From positions 503,866 to 567,865 of the forward strand of contig MNCI01014239.1 in NCBI GenBank assembly GCA_015680685.1: 64,000 nucleotides of DNA, written 5' to 3'. Shown here one piece after another: positions 1 to 10,615 of the stretch. The DNA comes from Gnetum montanum. Its lineage: Eukaryota; Streptophyta; Gnetopsida; Gnetales; Gnetaceae. The position numbers and the translations under genes are program-made. The stretch's first letter is position 1. Each line of letters opens with the position of its first letter. The notes beneath the pieces are model-generated. The model did not search any database. It had not been told where the DNA came from and saw nothing but the letters and a program-made list of their open reading frames with translations.

Positions 1-1740
1 GATAATTCTCCATCTTTATCCAACTGAATGTTCTTATTCTTTAAGCACAACTTATGCTCAACATTAATCACAATACTATTTTTTGTTCTCAAACTATTAC
101 AATCATGTCTCAACATTAATGGAGATATAAAATTCATCCCATCACTAACACAAATGCTAACAAGTATTAGTAAGCATTACAATGTCATTAATAACCATGA
201 TTTTCCATTATTACAACATTGTTCTTCTCATGCATATGAGACTTAAAACAATCAATATTATTATCTTATTCAAATGCATTACTTTCAACATCATAAAATA
301 TTTCATCACAACTATAATCCATTTCATTCATGCTTATAAATTCCCTTAAATTATGTATCAATGAAGAGTTCAAAGTACAAGCATCATATTTAGGAATAGT
401 AGACAACAATCTAATCTTTTACTAATTTTTACTAATTATCCATGTATTATTTACACCATTGAAAATAACTTTATTGTCATAATTTCAAGGCCTACTAATG
501 AGCGGCGAGGTACCCCTACACTCAACCATACGAATATGAGCATTACGCACGATCCAGTCAAACTCCAAGGACTAAGTGTTTATGCGCCTTCATAGAACAA
601 GGATGGGTTAGGCGATCATTGTCTTCCTAAGCTTACTCATATGGCACGATTGTATGGTTAAGTAAACTTGAGGTATATGATTTTTTATGCCTTTTATGTT
701 TTATGTCCTAATGCTAAAGAGGGAAGAAATGAATTAATTGAATAATGAATTTAAATTAACTAATCAGCTAGGTCCTAACTAGTCCTAACACCAACATCTA
801 TTCCCACTTTCTGTACACATCCTGAACCACTGCAACACTACTGGGGTTACCAAACGCTAATAATTACTAGGTTACCAAGTGTTCCACGCATGCTTGAAGT
901 GGTTGTATTGAGTGTGCTTACTTGTTAAAATTAACAAATCAATAAAAGTAGCATTAATTAACTATTGAAAGCATTAAATAACTATAAATAGCATTAAGGG
1001 TGAGAGATAAGCTATTCTGAATGCTGCGAGGTTTATCACAAAGTTCATCTTTATTTCTAGACACAAGGTGTGCTCAGGTACACAATGCTCAAATAAAGAT
1101 CTGTTCACTTTATGACTCCTACTATGGGCACTCAAAAATAATTCTAACTCTGAAAGGGAGAAACAACAAGAGTTTGGGTAAGGGACTAAGAACTAATTGC
1201 CAAACCAAGTGCGCCTACCTCTTATTTATAAGCAATGAGACAGGTCCCGATATTGAATGTTTGATATCGCTTGGCAGGATCCGATATCGTGGACTTGATA
1301 TCATGACTCATCACCTACCAAAAATAATATTAGCATAATCAATAGGTAATACATCACAAAGAATTCTATACTCAAATTAGGTGATAGAATATTTGACAAA
1401 ACCTTGTTTCTTAACTTCCATGTAATGATTCTTCTTCATCCAATATACCTTATATGGATTATGATGACAAATGATATCTAAATGTAAACATTTCATAGCT
1501 TAGTAGAGGTCATATTCTCTTGTGTTCCACCATCAATAAGCATATTCAAAGGATAATCTTCAACCTTACAATGATTTTTAAATAAATGCTTCCTCATAAC
1601 ATCTTCCTTCGCATTGTTACTAACAAAAGTACAAATACTCAATTGACTTTGCTCAATTATTTATAAAGGCTTAGTCTCACATACCTTTCTTGAAGTTTCA
1701 AATACATCATCGTCTTACATAATCAAGATTTCCTTACCCT
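1..1740 (-). pseudogene. Retropepsin-like aspartic protease remnant, interrupted by the solo LTR
   Basis: Downstream of the zinc knuckle the minus strand reads NMLIDGGTQENM, the position of the retropepsin active site (usually DSG or DGG). The segment ends in ANIIFGR, the conserved ILLGRPW-type C-terminal protease motif. The reading breaks exactly at the solo LTR (target duplication CCTAC) and resumes at base 495, where N-Y-D-N-K-V-I-F-N-G-V follows as expected for the segment after GRPW. Stops are frequent. In intact elements the enzyme matures the Gag-Pol polyprotein. Confidence 0.65.
496..1313 (-). repeat. Solo LTR of the Athila/Tat-like family, target duplication CCTAC
   Basis: This 818-bp segment matches the LTRs at 35735-36495, 44678-45337 and 61789-62819 in order and orientation. 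It starts TAATGAGCGGCGAGG where the other copies start TGATGAGTGG, so the terminal TG is mutated, and it ends in CATCA. CCTAC stands directly before (491-495) and directly after (1314-1318), a 5-bp target duplication that proves both ends. No internal sequence remains, so it is the product of LTR-LTR recombination. The TATA-like box on the minus strand is near 1221-1232, with GATATC modules at 1249-1303. Confidence 0.92.
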
Positions 1741-1759
1741 TCCATTCATTTTTTTTTTT

Positions 1760-3000
1760 TTGGCTTAGTACACACCTATTTTTATGACCATATTCATCAC
1801 AATTATAACACTAAGGTTTATCTTGTTCTTTATCTTTTAGAAATTTATCCCTTTTTTTCCTCTTTTTACTAAAGTAGACTTCCTTTACCTTCTTTTTTTC
1901 ATCTTCACTTTCCTCATTAGATGACTTCTTTGACTTTTGAGTTGTATGTTTCTCATTATTCTTCTTTTGATCTTTATCTTTCTTCAAACGAAACTTTGTA
2001 ATTTTTATTTTAGCCCTAAGAGTAAGATCATAAGCTTCATCAAAAGTATCAAGCTCATAAAATATTAATTCTTACTAATATTGCATCCTTAATCTACTAA
2101 TAAAATCATATACTTGCTCATATTCAAACCAATGAACACTAGTATTTTGCAAAGTATTATAAAACTTGACATAATAATCCTTTACCTTTGTCTCCTTGTG
2201 TGAGAAATTTTAGCTTCTTGATGACTTCATGGTAGTAGGAAGTCTTTTTAATTTTTTATTTCAAAATGAATTTCATTGCTTGCCAACTCTTAGTGCATCT
2301 ACTAGTCTTTTCAAAATATTGAATACATTCTTTGTCGCATCATTTAGCTACTAATCCTTTAGGTTTTCTTTTAATAATAAAATGGATCATTACCCAAAGC
2401 CATAATGCTCATCCTACTAGGCGAGGTCTCTGGAGGGTTAGTAGATGAGAAAAACCCTAACCGCTTTGAGTAGCTACACCCAAGCTTAAACCTAAGTCTT
2501 TGACTTCAAAAATAAGCACCTTACCATCACTCCAAATGACAATCCCTATGAAAGGAAAAAATAAGAAAATACTTATTCATAACTCTTAGTCATGAAAGGA
2601 AAAAATATATATCCTAAACACCTTTGAATATTGGAATATTAACACAAGAAACTCTTAATGCTCTTCTTAATATTTTAACAAATATATCATCATCATTTTC
2701 TTCATTAGTATGAATGGAATGGAATCTTTGTTCAAGCCTTTGAAATTTAGATTTTTCTCTTCTTAGAGCTCATTGATCACTTCTTATTTTTGGTCTAGGA
2801 ATATATGTAAAAGGATTTTATTCTTCAATCTTCTCTTCATGTCTTCTTGATGTTTCTTCAATGTCTTTGTTTTTACTAAGTAATAGCTTGAGTATGACTT
2901 CTTGCATTTCAATCATAAAAGCATTTAAGGAATTCTTAAGCTCTTCAAGCTATTTTCTAAGCTTTTTGTTATTATTCTTCTTAGGAGCCACATCTTCCAT
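1760..3000 (-). pseudogene. gag polyprotein remnant with CCHC zinc knuckle
   Basis: Gag packages element RNA. The minus-strand start ATG is at 3000 and begins MEDVAPKK, followed by an amphipathic helical stretch containing FMIEMQEV. A later segment, FYELDTFDEAYDLTLRAKIK, is the conserved C-terminal part of plant gypsy gag. It is followed by a lysine-rich linker and a zinc knuckle at 1772-1810 with spacing C-x2-C-x4-H-x4-C (CYNCDEYGHKNRC). The frame is lost several times and a SINE interrupts the middle. The gag start resembles that of the short element at 53710-57497 (MAPKKK and FVIEMQEV). Confidence 0.75.
2399..2530 (-). mobile_element. tRNA-like SINE copy inside gag
   Basis: The reverse complement reads GGAGTGATGGTAAGGTGC, then TTTAAGCTTGGG, then AGCTACTCAAAGCGGTTAGGG, then a CATCTACTAACCCTCC block ending in GATGAGCATTATGG. 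The first parts have the layout of a polymerase III A box and B box. The same order recurs at 20040-20150 (head) and at 18662-18770 and 5715-5770 (tail). That dispersion and the box layout suggest a tRNA-derived SINE. It interrupts the gag remnant in the gag's own orientation. Confidence 0.55.
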
Positions 3001-3304
3001 ATGTATATATGTGAAGCCTTATAGCAAAGATGATACTTACAATAATACTCTTTCTATGACAATGAATAGGCATTATGCTTCAATACAAAAGTATTAATCT
3101 AAAGTAATTTCACTTCAAATCCTATCCTTGCAAGTCACTTGATACTCAAATATCATAAAAAAACTTGATCTCACAAATTTCAAAGCAATTCTTACCAATG
3201 TTTGATAATTTAAACCCTAAATATATACAAAGCATACTAGATTTTTCAAAATTCTTCCAAAGCTTGATGAAGATCAACATCTCTAAGTGTGCATGCTTCC
3301 AAAC

Positions 3305-3320
3305 CAATGCTCTAATACCA
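3305..3320 (-). other. Primer binding site, initiator-Met tRNA type
   Basis: The minus strand reads TTGGTATTAGAGCATTG directly inside the right LTR, close to the canonical TGGTATCAGAGC primer site of plant LTR elements. It fixes the element as minus-strand and puts the inner end of its right LTR at about 3321. Confidence 0.75.
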
Positions 3321-3605
3321 ACCTAATAAGGAGCTATGTCAATAGATCCTAATATTTCCTAATTCCATGCTCTTCTAAGCTAAATTAGATTAGAAAAACA
3401 ACAACACAAGAAAATAGAGAAATTCTTTCTCAATTAATCAAGTTTCAAATAGAGAGTTACAATAACCATGAGGAGTAAATCTTAACTTAATTCTTGAAAA
3501 TATTTTAGAGGCCACACATGTCCCCTCTTAATCCCTTAAATTTTGTTCACACTTAGAGCATACAAGTGTAAAACAAGATAACACTAATAGGAAAATTTTT
3601 ACATT

Positions 3606-3640
<35 letters not shown>
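3321..3640 (-). repeat. Right (5') LTR of the left-edge gypsy remnant, upper end not determined
   Basis: The segment after the primer site shares blocks with the reverse complement of the LTR at 53710-54689, notably AGAGGCCACACATGTCC followed by CTCTTAATCC near 3511-3535 and a TCCTAA...GCTTAG block near 3348-3380. A CT microsatellite lies at about 3609-3640. I could not find the outer LTR boundary; it may extend to about 4.1-4.3 kb. Confidence 0.55.
3609..3640. repeat. (CT)n microsatellite
   Basis: About 15 uninterrupted CT units lie within the degenerate LTR. Confidence 0.95.
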
Positions 3641-3641
<1 letters not shown>

Positions 3642-5714
3642 TACCTTGCCTTTACATTAGACCTTTGAAATTCTTTTATAGTTTTTGGAGTGACCCTTAG
3701 CCTTCTCAAACTTACACACTATCACATTGGTAAAATCTTCATTTTTTGCCTATATTCTTTTGCTACTATGATGAACTACAACCTACAACCTCAAGCTATG
3801 ACCTTACTATAACTCACAATGGCTTGCAACTTATTATTTGATATAAGAAATAAAGAATTATTCACTTTTCCTCAAATTATAGCTAACTACGGCTTGCAAT
3901 AACCTACAACTTCACACTACAATCAATTGTGAGTCATAGTCTTATTACAATTGCCTAAAAAAAGATAAAAACACATCAAACCAACTTCAAAACACAAAAA
4001 CACACTCCTATGATTGTTTAGAACACATTGAAGATAAGACACGTAAGGAAGGTAGGGTAATGTTCTCATCATCTACAAATGTACAAGTTTGACTACTCTT
4101 CAATTTCACTTTTCCCTCCTTACACTTATGTCCTTATGTTTCCCATGCTTTAGGGTCTTTTTTAGGTATTAGGAACTCATTTGGAACATGCATTCTTAAT
4201 TCAAAGTTCAATTTGGTGTTGAATGTGCAATCTCCCCTTTGAGGATGGTTATGGTAGCTTCTTGCATTGAAAAAAGAGATTCATGCATGTTATAGCAAGC
4301 ACACCCTATATCAAAAGAATTGCATTTTTTTTTTGTTGAAAAAGTGACTAAAAAGGCTCTTTTACTAGCATAGGGTTGTTATTGCCCAATAACTAGTACA
4401 CCCCCTTATGCTTTAGCTAAAAACTATAAATACCAAGTCGGGAGATTCATTCTATATCTTGCTTTGTTATTAGTTCTTGGCTCTTTCATCCCTTAGGTAA
4501 GTATGTCTTCTTTTCTTTGTTTTATGTTTTTGAATCATTACTTGACCATGTAGTGAAAATCTAATGAAGTGCTATCATGCTTATGCAATGGAAAACCATT
4601 TAGTCGATATGAAGTTGAGTATTTATGTGATGAATAAAGCTCCATAATTTTTCTTTAATTCTTAGTTTGTTATTAAGGGTGTTGTAAATATGATTTTATT
4701 TCTAACCAAGCTATGATAGTGACATCATTATAATTGAGGGTATTCCCAAGGATGTAATATAGTGGTTAAGATAGTCTTCCTTTAATTGAGAAGTTATGGG
4801 TTTAATTCTTCAATACAAGTTAAGTATTTCTTATTTTTCCTTTAACTAATAATCTTTACTAGAAATATAATATTGCAGTAAAAAGTTTATAGGACTTATT
4901 TTTGTCACATCTAGTAGCACTTAGCTACTTTGTCAAATCTATTTTTATGTTTCATGAGATGAATATACTTTCTATCCAATAGATCATTTTTAGTTTATGG
5001 ATATAATGAAATCTTTAATTTCAGTTTTAATATAATTAATTAATAAATGTAGTGAAATTAGTTTGTTAGTAAATTGGTTTATTAGTTAAATTAATTTGAG
5101 TAGTTACTATAATTATGAATGAGTTAGTGATGATTCCCCCTTACTTAAGAAGATCACACCTGTATAGAATGGTGGTGGGTCATCAAGTGTGTGACTTAGA
5201 AGATTATATCATTTTTGTATAAGGTTGCTGCACTTGTCCCATAAGGGGTTAAAACCTCAAGTGCATGTGTGTATTATAGTTGTTCCACAAGGGATTACAA
5301 TATGATATATGTATCTATGTATTTTGCATTGCACTTGTCTTGCAAGATAATGTAACATGGGTATGTTTGTTACTTACTTTTTATGTGTGGATGTTGCACT
5401 TGTCTGACAATGAATTACAATGAAATTTATTCATTGTTTCATTTTTATTCAAAAATGGATAAAATTATTAAAATTATTAAAAAAATTTAAAAATATTATT
5501 TCTTTCATTGTGGCAACATAGTTGTATTTTATATATTATAACATTATTTATTCTTTGAATGTAACAACATATATAAGTAAACTTTGTAATTCAAGTTCCT
5601 ATTAACCTTAATGTTTACAGTTGATTCACTATGCATGCTATTGATAGACTTCTCATGGTCTCAACCAAGAGGCCCTTATCAATGGTATGCTAATTTAGTA
5701 CCATTATGTTTTAC
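3641..5714. other. Intergenic, degenerate repeat DNA with a SINE-like head at 4745-4815
   Basis: No coding region is recognisable. At 4745-4815 the plus strand reads ATAGTGGTTAAGA and later ATGGGTTTAATTC at tRNA A/B-box spacing, a probable decayed SINE head. At 5226-5420 the motif TTGCACTTGTC recurs with variants of CAAGGGATTACAAT, probably LTR-internal repeats of an unidentified old element. Confidence 0.4.
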
Positions 5715-5815
5715 TTATCCACCAATCCTCCTAGGACCTTGCTCGATAGGATGAGCATTGTGGCCCCAAATGATGATCCTTCCTTTTCTTTTCTTTTCTT
5801 TTTCTTTTTTTTTTT
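5715..5815 (+). mobile_element. SINE 3' fragment with T-rich tail
   Basis: CCACCAATCCTCCTAGGACC followed by GATGAGCATTGTGGCC matches the tail of the 2399-2530 repeat and of 18662-18770. It is followed by a long CTTTT/T run (about 5780-5815). Only the 3' half is present. Confidence 0.5.
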
Positions 5816-6078
5816 TGTCTTAGCTATATTTCTTGGAGGTACATATAATTAAATAGTTTTATACACATCTAATCGTTTATCTAACAAACCTTAACAAATG
5901 AAGGCCTCCACATATAAGGAACTCTAGGCTACAATTGTTAATAATGCATGCTTTAGTACATGGCAAAGGCAACAATTGTTGATGAGTGTCAAATTCTTAA
6001 CAAATGTTAACATTAGAATTAGAGGAATGTGACATCAAATGTATCTATATTAATATTTTTACTAATTAATTTGCTTGT

Positions 6079-6102
6079 TATATATATATATATATATATA
6101 TA
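6079..6102. repeat. (TA)n microsatellite
   Basis: Twelve TA units. The flanks from 5816 to 6830 show no recognisable gene. Confidence 0.95.
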
Positions 6103-7705
6103 ACTAGATGACACCATTTAATTGTATTTTTACTTTATGCACAAAGATATTATAATTGGAATTGACCACCTCTAACATAACATCTACCATAGTTAACAAT
6201 GTTACCTTACCAAATGTGCTAAGGCCTTTGGTTATACCTCGATATTATTTTAGTAGTTAATAAACTATAAATGAAACAATGAAATATAAGTGTTGGTAGA
6301 ACTAGAATTTTACCATAAAAAGAAATAAACTTTGCAAATTCAAGTATGTTTTCATGAGCAAAATTTGTTGAAGTCAATAAAAAGTTACATGACTTGGAGT
6401 GTCTCAATGCACTTTACATTCAAAGAGCACGCATAACAAGTCGGATGAGCAAATCCCTTGGAATGGAAATGCAACATGCTTTTGGCAAGGTGGTAGGGTG
6501 CAACTTGTCCAAATACGTATAAGAATTAAAAATACAGAGAAATGTAGTAGAAAGAGAGGAGCGTGCACTTAATTAACGAGCGTGGATCTACTCATAGATG
6601 AGCTTGGAAAGCCTGCTTCGAGGTTTTAATTGCCGAGGAAGTAGCAAACGCCAAGTGCCAATTCAACGTCATTATTGATCGTTATAAAAATGTGCAAGCA
6701 CGCGCTGACTTTTTGTATTTTCACGAATTACAGATCCGTCGGTGTTATTAACTCTGTCGGTGTTAGGTTAAGTTTTTAACGAAGGGAGCATCAAACACGT
6801 GATCAGACTGCACCTTTCTAAACCACATTAACATTTTGTGCCGAGGTTCATCCGGAGCATAAGATCTTGCTCATGGAAGCCGTGGTTCAGATGAAAGACC
6901 CACTCACTCAGCTGCTGCGCCGAATCAAGCCCGACTACGTGGTGTGCGACATGTGGATCCCGAAATCGGAGCTCCGACGGTGTTTTTCGTGGTGTACAGC
7001 ATTGCGGCAAACTCATTTTTCGTGTACAGGCGCCGCCCGCCGACGAGGACGCGCACAGAGAGCAGATGCGCAACTGCATGAGCACAGTCGTGTCCGCCTT
7101 CGCCGGCTGCTCCGCCATGATCGTCAACACGTGCGAGCAGATGGAGAGAGAGTTTCTTGAGTACGCGAGCAAAGCTGAATCCAAGCTCGTTCTGGGCTTG
7201 GGGCCACTGCTTCCGGTGGAGCCGGCCAGATCGGATTTGAACACAAGCGAGGTGAGCCCACTCGTTCATTTTGGTGTACTCACGATTTTGCTATAAGTTA
7301 ATTTACGTACTGTATAACTATGATGAGTCAGGTTCGTTGTAACTGGGAAGAGTCTTGGGTTGGTAGCCCGAAATCTGCGTCATTACCCAGCAATAAGTTA
7401 TAAATTTTTAGGGAAAAGGTCTTGCAAAAGGGATTTTGAAACTCGTCTGTACGGGTGAGGTGTTATCTTTGTGGTACGAGTGAGGTGTTATCTTCGTGGT
7501 AAGATTCTTTGTTTCGTAATTCTAAGATGTTTATAAATTTCTGGGAAAAAAGTGTTGTACAGAGAATTTTGAAATCTGTTTTAGATTATGTAACAATGAA
7601 GTGCTACCTCAGTTGTAACAGTTGTAACAGTTTTGACCTGGTAGCGATGAGGTGTCACCTTAGTAATAACAGTCTTACCTTGGTAGCCCAGCCCAAAGTC
7701 AGTTC

Positions 7706-8125
7706 TGTTGGAAAAAACTAATTGTGAAGCAGTAGATCACAACAATGAATTAGCAATTGCTTATTCATGAACTACTCTTTCCGTTTCTATCGTCCGATAG
7801 TTTTAGAATTTTCCCCAAAGATGACATAAGACTTCTAAACATGTTGTGAAGATCTATCTCAGTTAATTTTTAGATGTTTCCAATTTTGTAACCCTAGATG
7901 TGGCTATTTAAGTCTTCCTTGGGATCGGTCATACACAAGAGTTAAGAGTTCTCACATTGCATGAGAGAGAGGCTTCTTCTTGTTCTCTCCTTGTGATGAA
8001 GAGAGAAGCTTGTCATTTCCATTGCGGATAATAAGATTCTTCTGCATTTGCCTGTGGTTCAATTGCTCTTTATTTTCATCTTATTTCATATTTTGCTGCA
8101 TATTTTGCTGCCAGATCAACTAACA
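7706..8125 (+). repeat. 5' LTR of copia element
   Basis: The LTR is 420 bp, bounded by the duplication AGTTC on the left and the primer site on the right. It contains GTGGCTATTTAAGTC, a TATA-like box, near 7900-7915. Confidence 0.92.
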
Positions 8126-8374
8126 ATGGTATCGGAGCTCCCAGGTTCATAGTCCGTGGAAGTGTTGCAGATCGTGCATACAAATTTTAGAAAAATGGCT
8201 GGCAAATACAAAATAGAGAAGTTCAATGGAAGCAACTTCACATTGTAGAATGAAAAGAAGAGTAATGAAAAGAATCCTCAAGAGAATGTGGCAAGTAACT
8301 CATATGACGGTGATGTTCTATACAGTGAGGCAACTATTGCTGAAGGCAGATAGAAACTCATTGATGCTTGGATC

Positions 8375-9125
8375 TTGGATTCAGGAGCAACATGGCACAT
8401 GACCTCTTGGAGAGAATGGTTTTATCACTACAAACCAATCTCAGAAGGATCTGTGTACATGGGAAATGATCATGCTTTGAAAATCGTTGGTATTGCTACT
8501 ATCAAGATAAAGATGTATGATGGCGCTATTCGCACCATACAAGAGATACGACATGTCTACTATCTTTAGGACAACTAGATGATGTTGGGTGCAAAACTCG
8601 TATAGAGAATGGGATCCTAAAGATTACCAAAGGTGCACTTGTGGTAATGAAGGCAGAAAAGGTTGCTGCAAATCTGTACATGCTTATGAGAAACACACAT
8701 CAAGTGGGAGAGTCTTCTATTGCATCAACTAGTTTGGAAGAAAAATCGATGATGTTGTGGCATCAAAAGCTTGGTCATATGTCAAAACATGGTTTGGAGA
8801 TTCTCTCTAAATAGAGACTTCTTTCTAGGCTCAATTCGGTATGTTACCATTTTGTGAGCATTGTGTTACTAGTAAGCAACACAGATTAAAGTTTAGCACA
8901 TCAACTGCTAAGAGTAGAGGCATCTTGGACTTGCTGCACTCTGATGTTTGGCAAGCACCAGTGACTTCCCTAAGAGGAGCAAGATACTTTGTATCTTTCA
9001 TTAATAATTTTTCTAGGAGATGTTGGGTGTATCCAATCAAAAGGAAGGCAAATGTTTTTTCAGTCTTCAAAGTTTTTAGAGCGCAAGATAAAAGTTTGAC
9101 TGAAGTAGATCCTTGTATGGCCTAG
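8375..9125 (+). pseudogene. Copia pol fragment: protease, GAG-pre-integrase, integrase N-terminus
   Basis: The fragment starts at the copia protease active site DSGATWHMTS and continues to IRHVYYL, then a stop. The next frame carries an LWHQKLGHMS segment and PFCEHCVTSKQ, the zinc-binding HHCC region of integrase. It ends soon after DLLHSDVWQAP, the first catalytic Asp region, with YFVSFINNFSRRCWVYP (normally FIDDFSR; the catalytic-region D is N here). After 9125 it jumps to the end of the element. Confidence 0.9.
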
Positions 9126-9213
9126 CAAAAGCATAAGCAACATAGAATGACAAGGTAGAAAGGATGGTGTGGGGATATGATTGATCCTTAATTAAAATCT
9201 CCAAGTGGGAGAT

Positions 9214-9690
9214 TGTTGGAAAAAACTAACTATGAAGCGGTAGATCACAACAATGAATTAGCAGTTGCTTATTCATGAACTACACTTTCCGTTTCTATCG
9301 TTTAATAGTTTTAGAATTTTCCCTAAAGATGACATAAGACTTCTAAACGTGTTGTGAAGATCTATCTCAGTTAATTTTTAGATGTTTCCAATTCTGTAAC
9401 CCCAGATGTGGTTATTTAAGTCTGCTCTGGGATCGGTCATACACAAGAGTTAATAGTTCTCACATTGCATGAGAGAGAGGCTTTTTCTTGTTCTCTCCTT
9501 GTGATGAAGAGAGAGAAGCTTGTTATTTCCACATTGCATGAGAGAGAGGCTTCTTCTTGTTCTCTCCTTGTGATGAAGAGAGAAGCTTGTTATTTCCATT
9601 GTTGATAATAAGATTCTTCTGCATTTGTGTGTGGTTCAATTGCTCTTTATTTTCATCTCATTTCATATTTTGCTGCTAGATCTGCTAACA
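9214..9690 (+). repeat. 3' LTR of copia element with internal tandem duplication
   Basis: The LTR is 477 bp. The extra length over the 5' LTR comes from a duplicated segment between about 9463 and 9600 (CACATTGCATGAGAGAGAGG through AGAAGCTTGTTATTTCC occurs twice), where the 5' LTR has one copy. Confidence 0.92.
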
Positions 9691-9954
9691 AGTTCCACTA
9701 ACCAGAGTTATAAAATTTAGGTAAAAAATTGTTTATACTTTATAGAGAGAATTTTGGGATGTTAGAACCCGACATAGGTATATCTGTCCATAACTCAGCA
9801 TTGCTCATGGGATTCAGCCCTGGAGATTCCAAATCAAATATCTTATTACTAACTTAAAAAATTTAGTTACAATTTCAAGTTGAAGAATGGGTGAAGAAGT
9901 AGAAGGCGGTGGTGTATGTAGCATTCGGGAGCGAGTGCATGGCAGTGATTGAAA

Positions 9955-10615
9955 AAGCGGCGGTTAAGTGCCTGACCAGGCCCTTAAACGCGACTCCAAT
10001 AAAGAATTGCACCGATTTAGAGCGACCATGTCTTTTTCAGCGACTCAATGCCACTAATGCGCGACTAAGGCGGCCCCTCGTTGTTGTGTTGCGACAAAGT
10101 TGCCGCAACTGTAGAAAATGGCCTTGTTTTAATTGCAACACCTAACAAATTGCGAATAACTTCAGCAACCCTCATCAATTGAAGTCAAACTCGAATTGAA
10201 TGCAAATTTGATTTAGATTGCTTGAGGAGTATTTTCAATTTGGGGTTTTCGATTTAGGGTTGGACGACAAAAACTTCTAGAATATATCCTGCTGCCAAAA
10301 ACTCCTAGAATATCTCTTGTGCAGGCCCTTATATTTGCGCTGCTGTGGATGCTCAATGATTTTTTAATCTCAAATTTGCAGATTTAAACTTTTGCAACTT
10401 ACCTGAGAATCATAGATGCTGTGAGATTCATAGTTGCATTATTTATTTATTCCAGCATATTTGGCACAGCGGTAGAAACTCTATTTTGCAATATTCTTGC
10501 CGGTATTCACTCGAAACTAGATGCCCAAGTGGAATTCGGAGCACAGTGAACTAGATGCCCAAGGTACGCCTTTATGAGGATGCCGACTACGACTCGACTA
10601 CCACAACTTTAACAC
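9955..10615. other. Foreign insertion in UGT exon 2
   Basis: UGT homology stops just after GSEC (about 9950) and resumes at LREVTLGLEQ (about 10640). These segments are separated by only about ten residues in intact UGTs, so about 650 bp is inserted. The insert has no recognised domain. It has near-repeats of AAAAACTYCTAGAATAT (10268-10316) and a 36-bp tandem of GAACTAGATGCCCAAG (about 10512-10565). A possible degenerate flanking duplication is GTGCATGGC against GTGCGTGGT. Element type not identified. Confidence 0.6.

Larger units (their letters stand above)
1..3320 (-). mobile_element. Ty3/gypsy LTR-retrotransposon remnant (gag to protease), split by a solo LTR
   Basis: Read on the minus strand from about 3320 down to the left window edge, the DNA shows in order a methionine-tRNA-type primer binding site, a gag start, a gag body, a CCHC zinc knuckle and an aspartic protease domain that continues beyond base 1. 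Many stops and frameshifts break every domain. The order and motifs are those of Ty3/gypsy elements. The solo LTR at 496-1313 and a SINE copy around 2399-2530 interrupt it, so both are younger insertions. The left LTR and most of pol lie outside the window. The element is dead. Confidence 0.8.
7706..9690 (+). mobile_element. Internally deleted Ty1/copia element, target duplication AGTTC
   Basis: The element is 1985 bp with LTRs of 420 bp (7706-8125) and 477 bp (9214-9690), both starting TGTTGGAAAAAACTAA and ending TGCTAACA or ACTAACA. AGTTC stands at 7701-7705 and 9691-9695. The primer site ATGGTATCGGAGCTC follows the 5' LTR, and the polypurine tract AAGTGGGAGATTG precedes the 3' LTR. Internally it keeps a gag start (ATG 8195, MAGKYKIEKFNGSNF then a stop), protease with DSGATWHMT, the GAG-pre-integrase region with LWHQKLGHMS and the first part of integrase. 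Most of gag, the rest of integrase, reverse transcriptase and RNase H are missing. It could only have moved in trans or has been deleted since insertion. Confidence 0.95.
7252..9866 (+). other. Intron of the UGT pseudogene, carrying a copia insertion
   Basis: The donor is GAG|GTGAGC at 7252. The best acceptor giving a phase-compatible join is AAATTTAG| ending at 9866. The 5' part (7380-7700) has degenerate direct repeats of GAGGTGTTATCTT and GTGGTA units. The copia element accounts for 1985 bp. Confidence 0.65.

Noticed and set aside
4745-4815. Functional tRNA gene
   Set aside because: A- and B-box-like motifs are present but no cloverleaf stem pairing is evident; a SINE head fits better.
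5226-5420. Recurring TTGCACTTGTC blocks as a CRISPR-like or regulatory array
   Set aside because: Units are irregular in spacing and diverged; a decayed LTR is more likely in a plant genome.
6828-7269. Two minus-strand open frames (138 and 114 codons) over the UGT exon
   Set aside because: They are antisense shadows of GC-rich UGT coding sequence; plus-strand UGT motifs explain the region.
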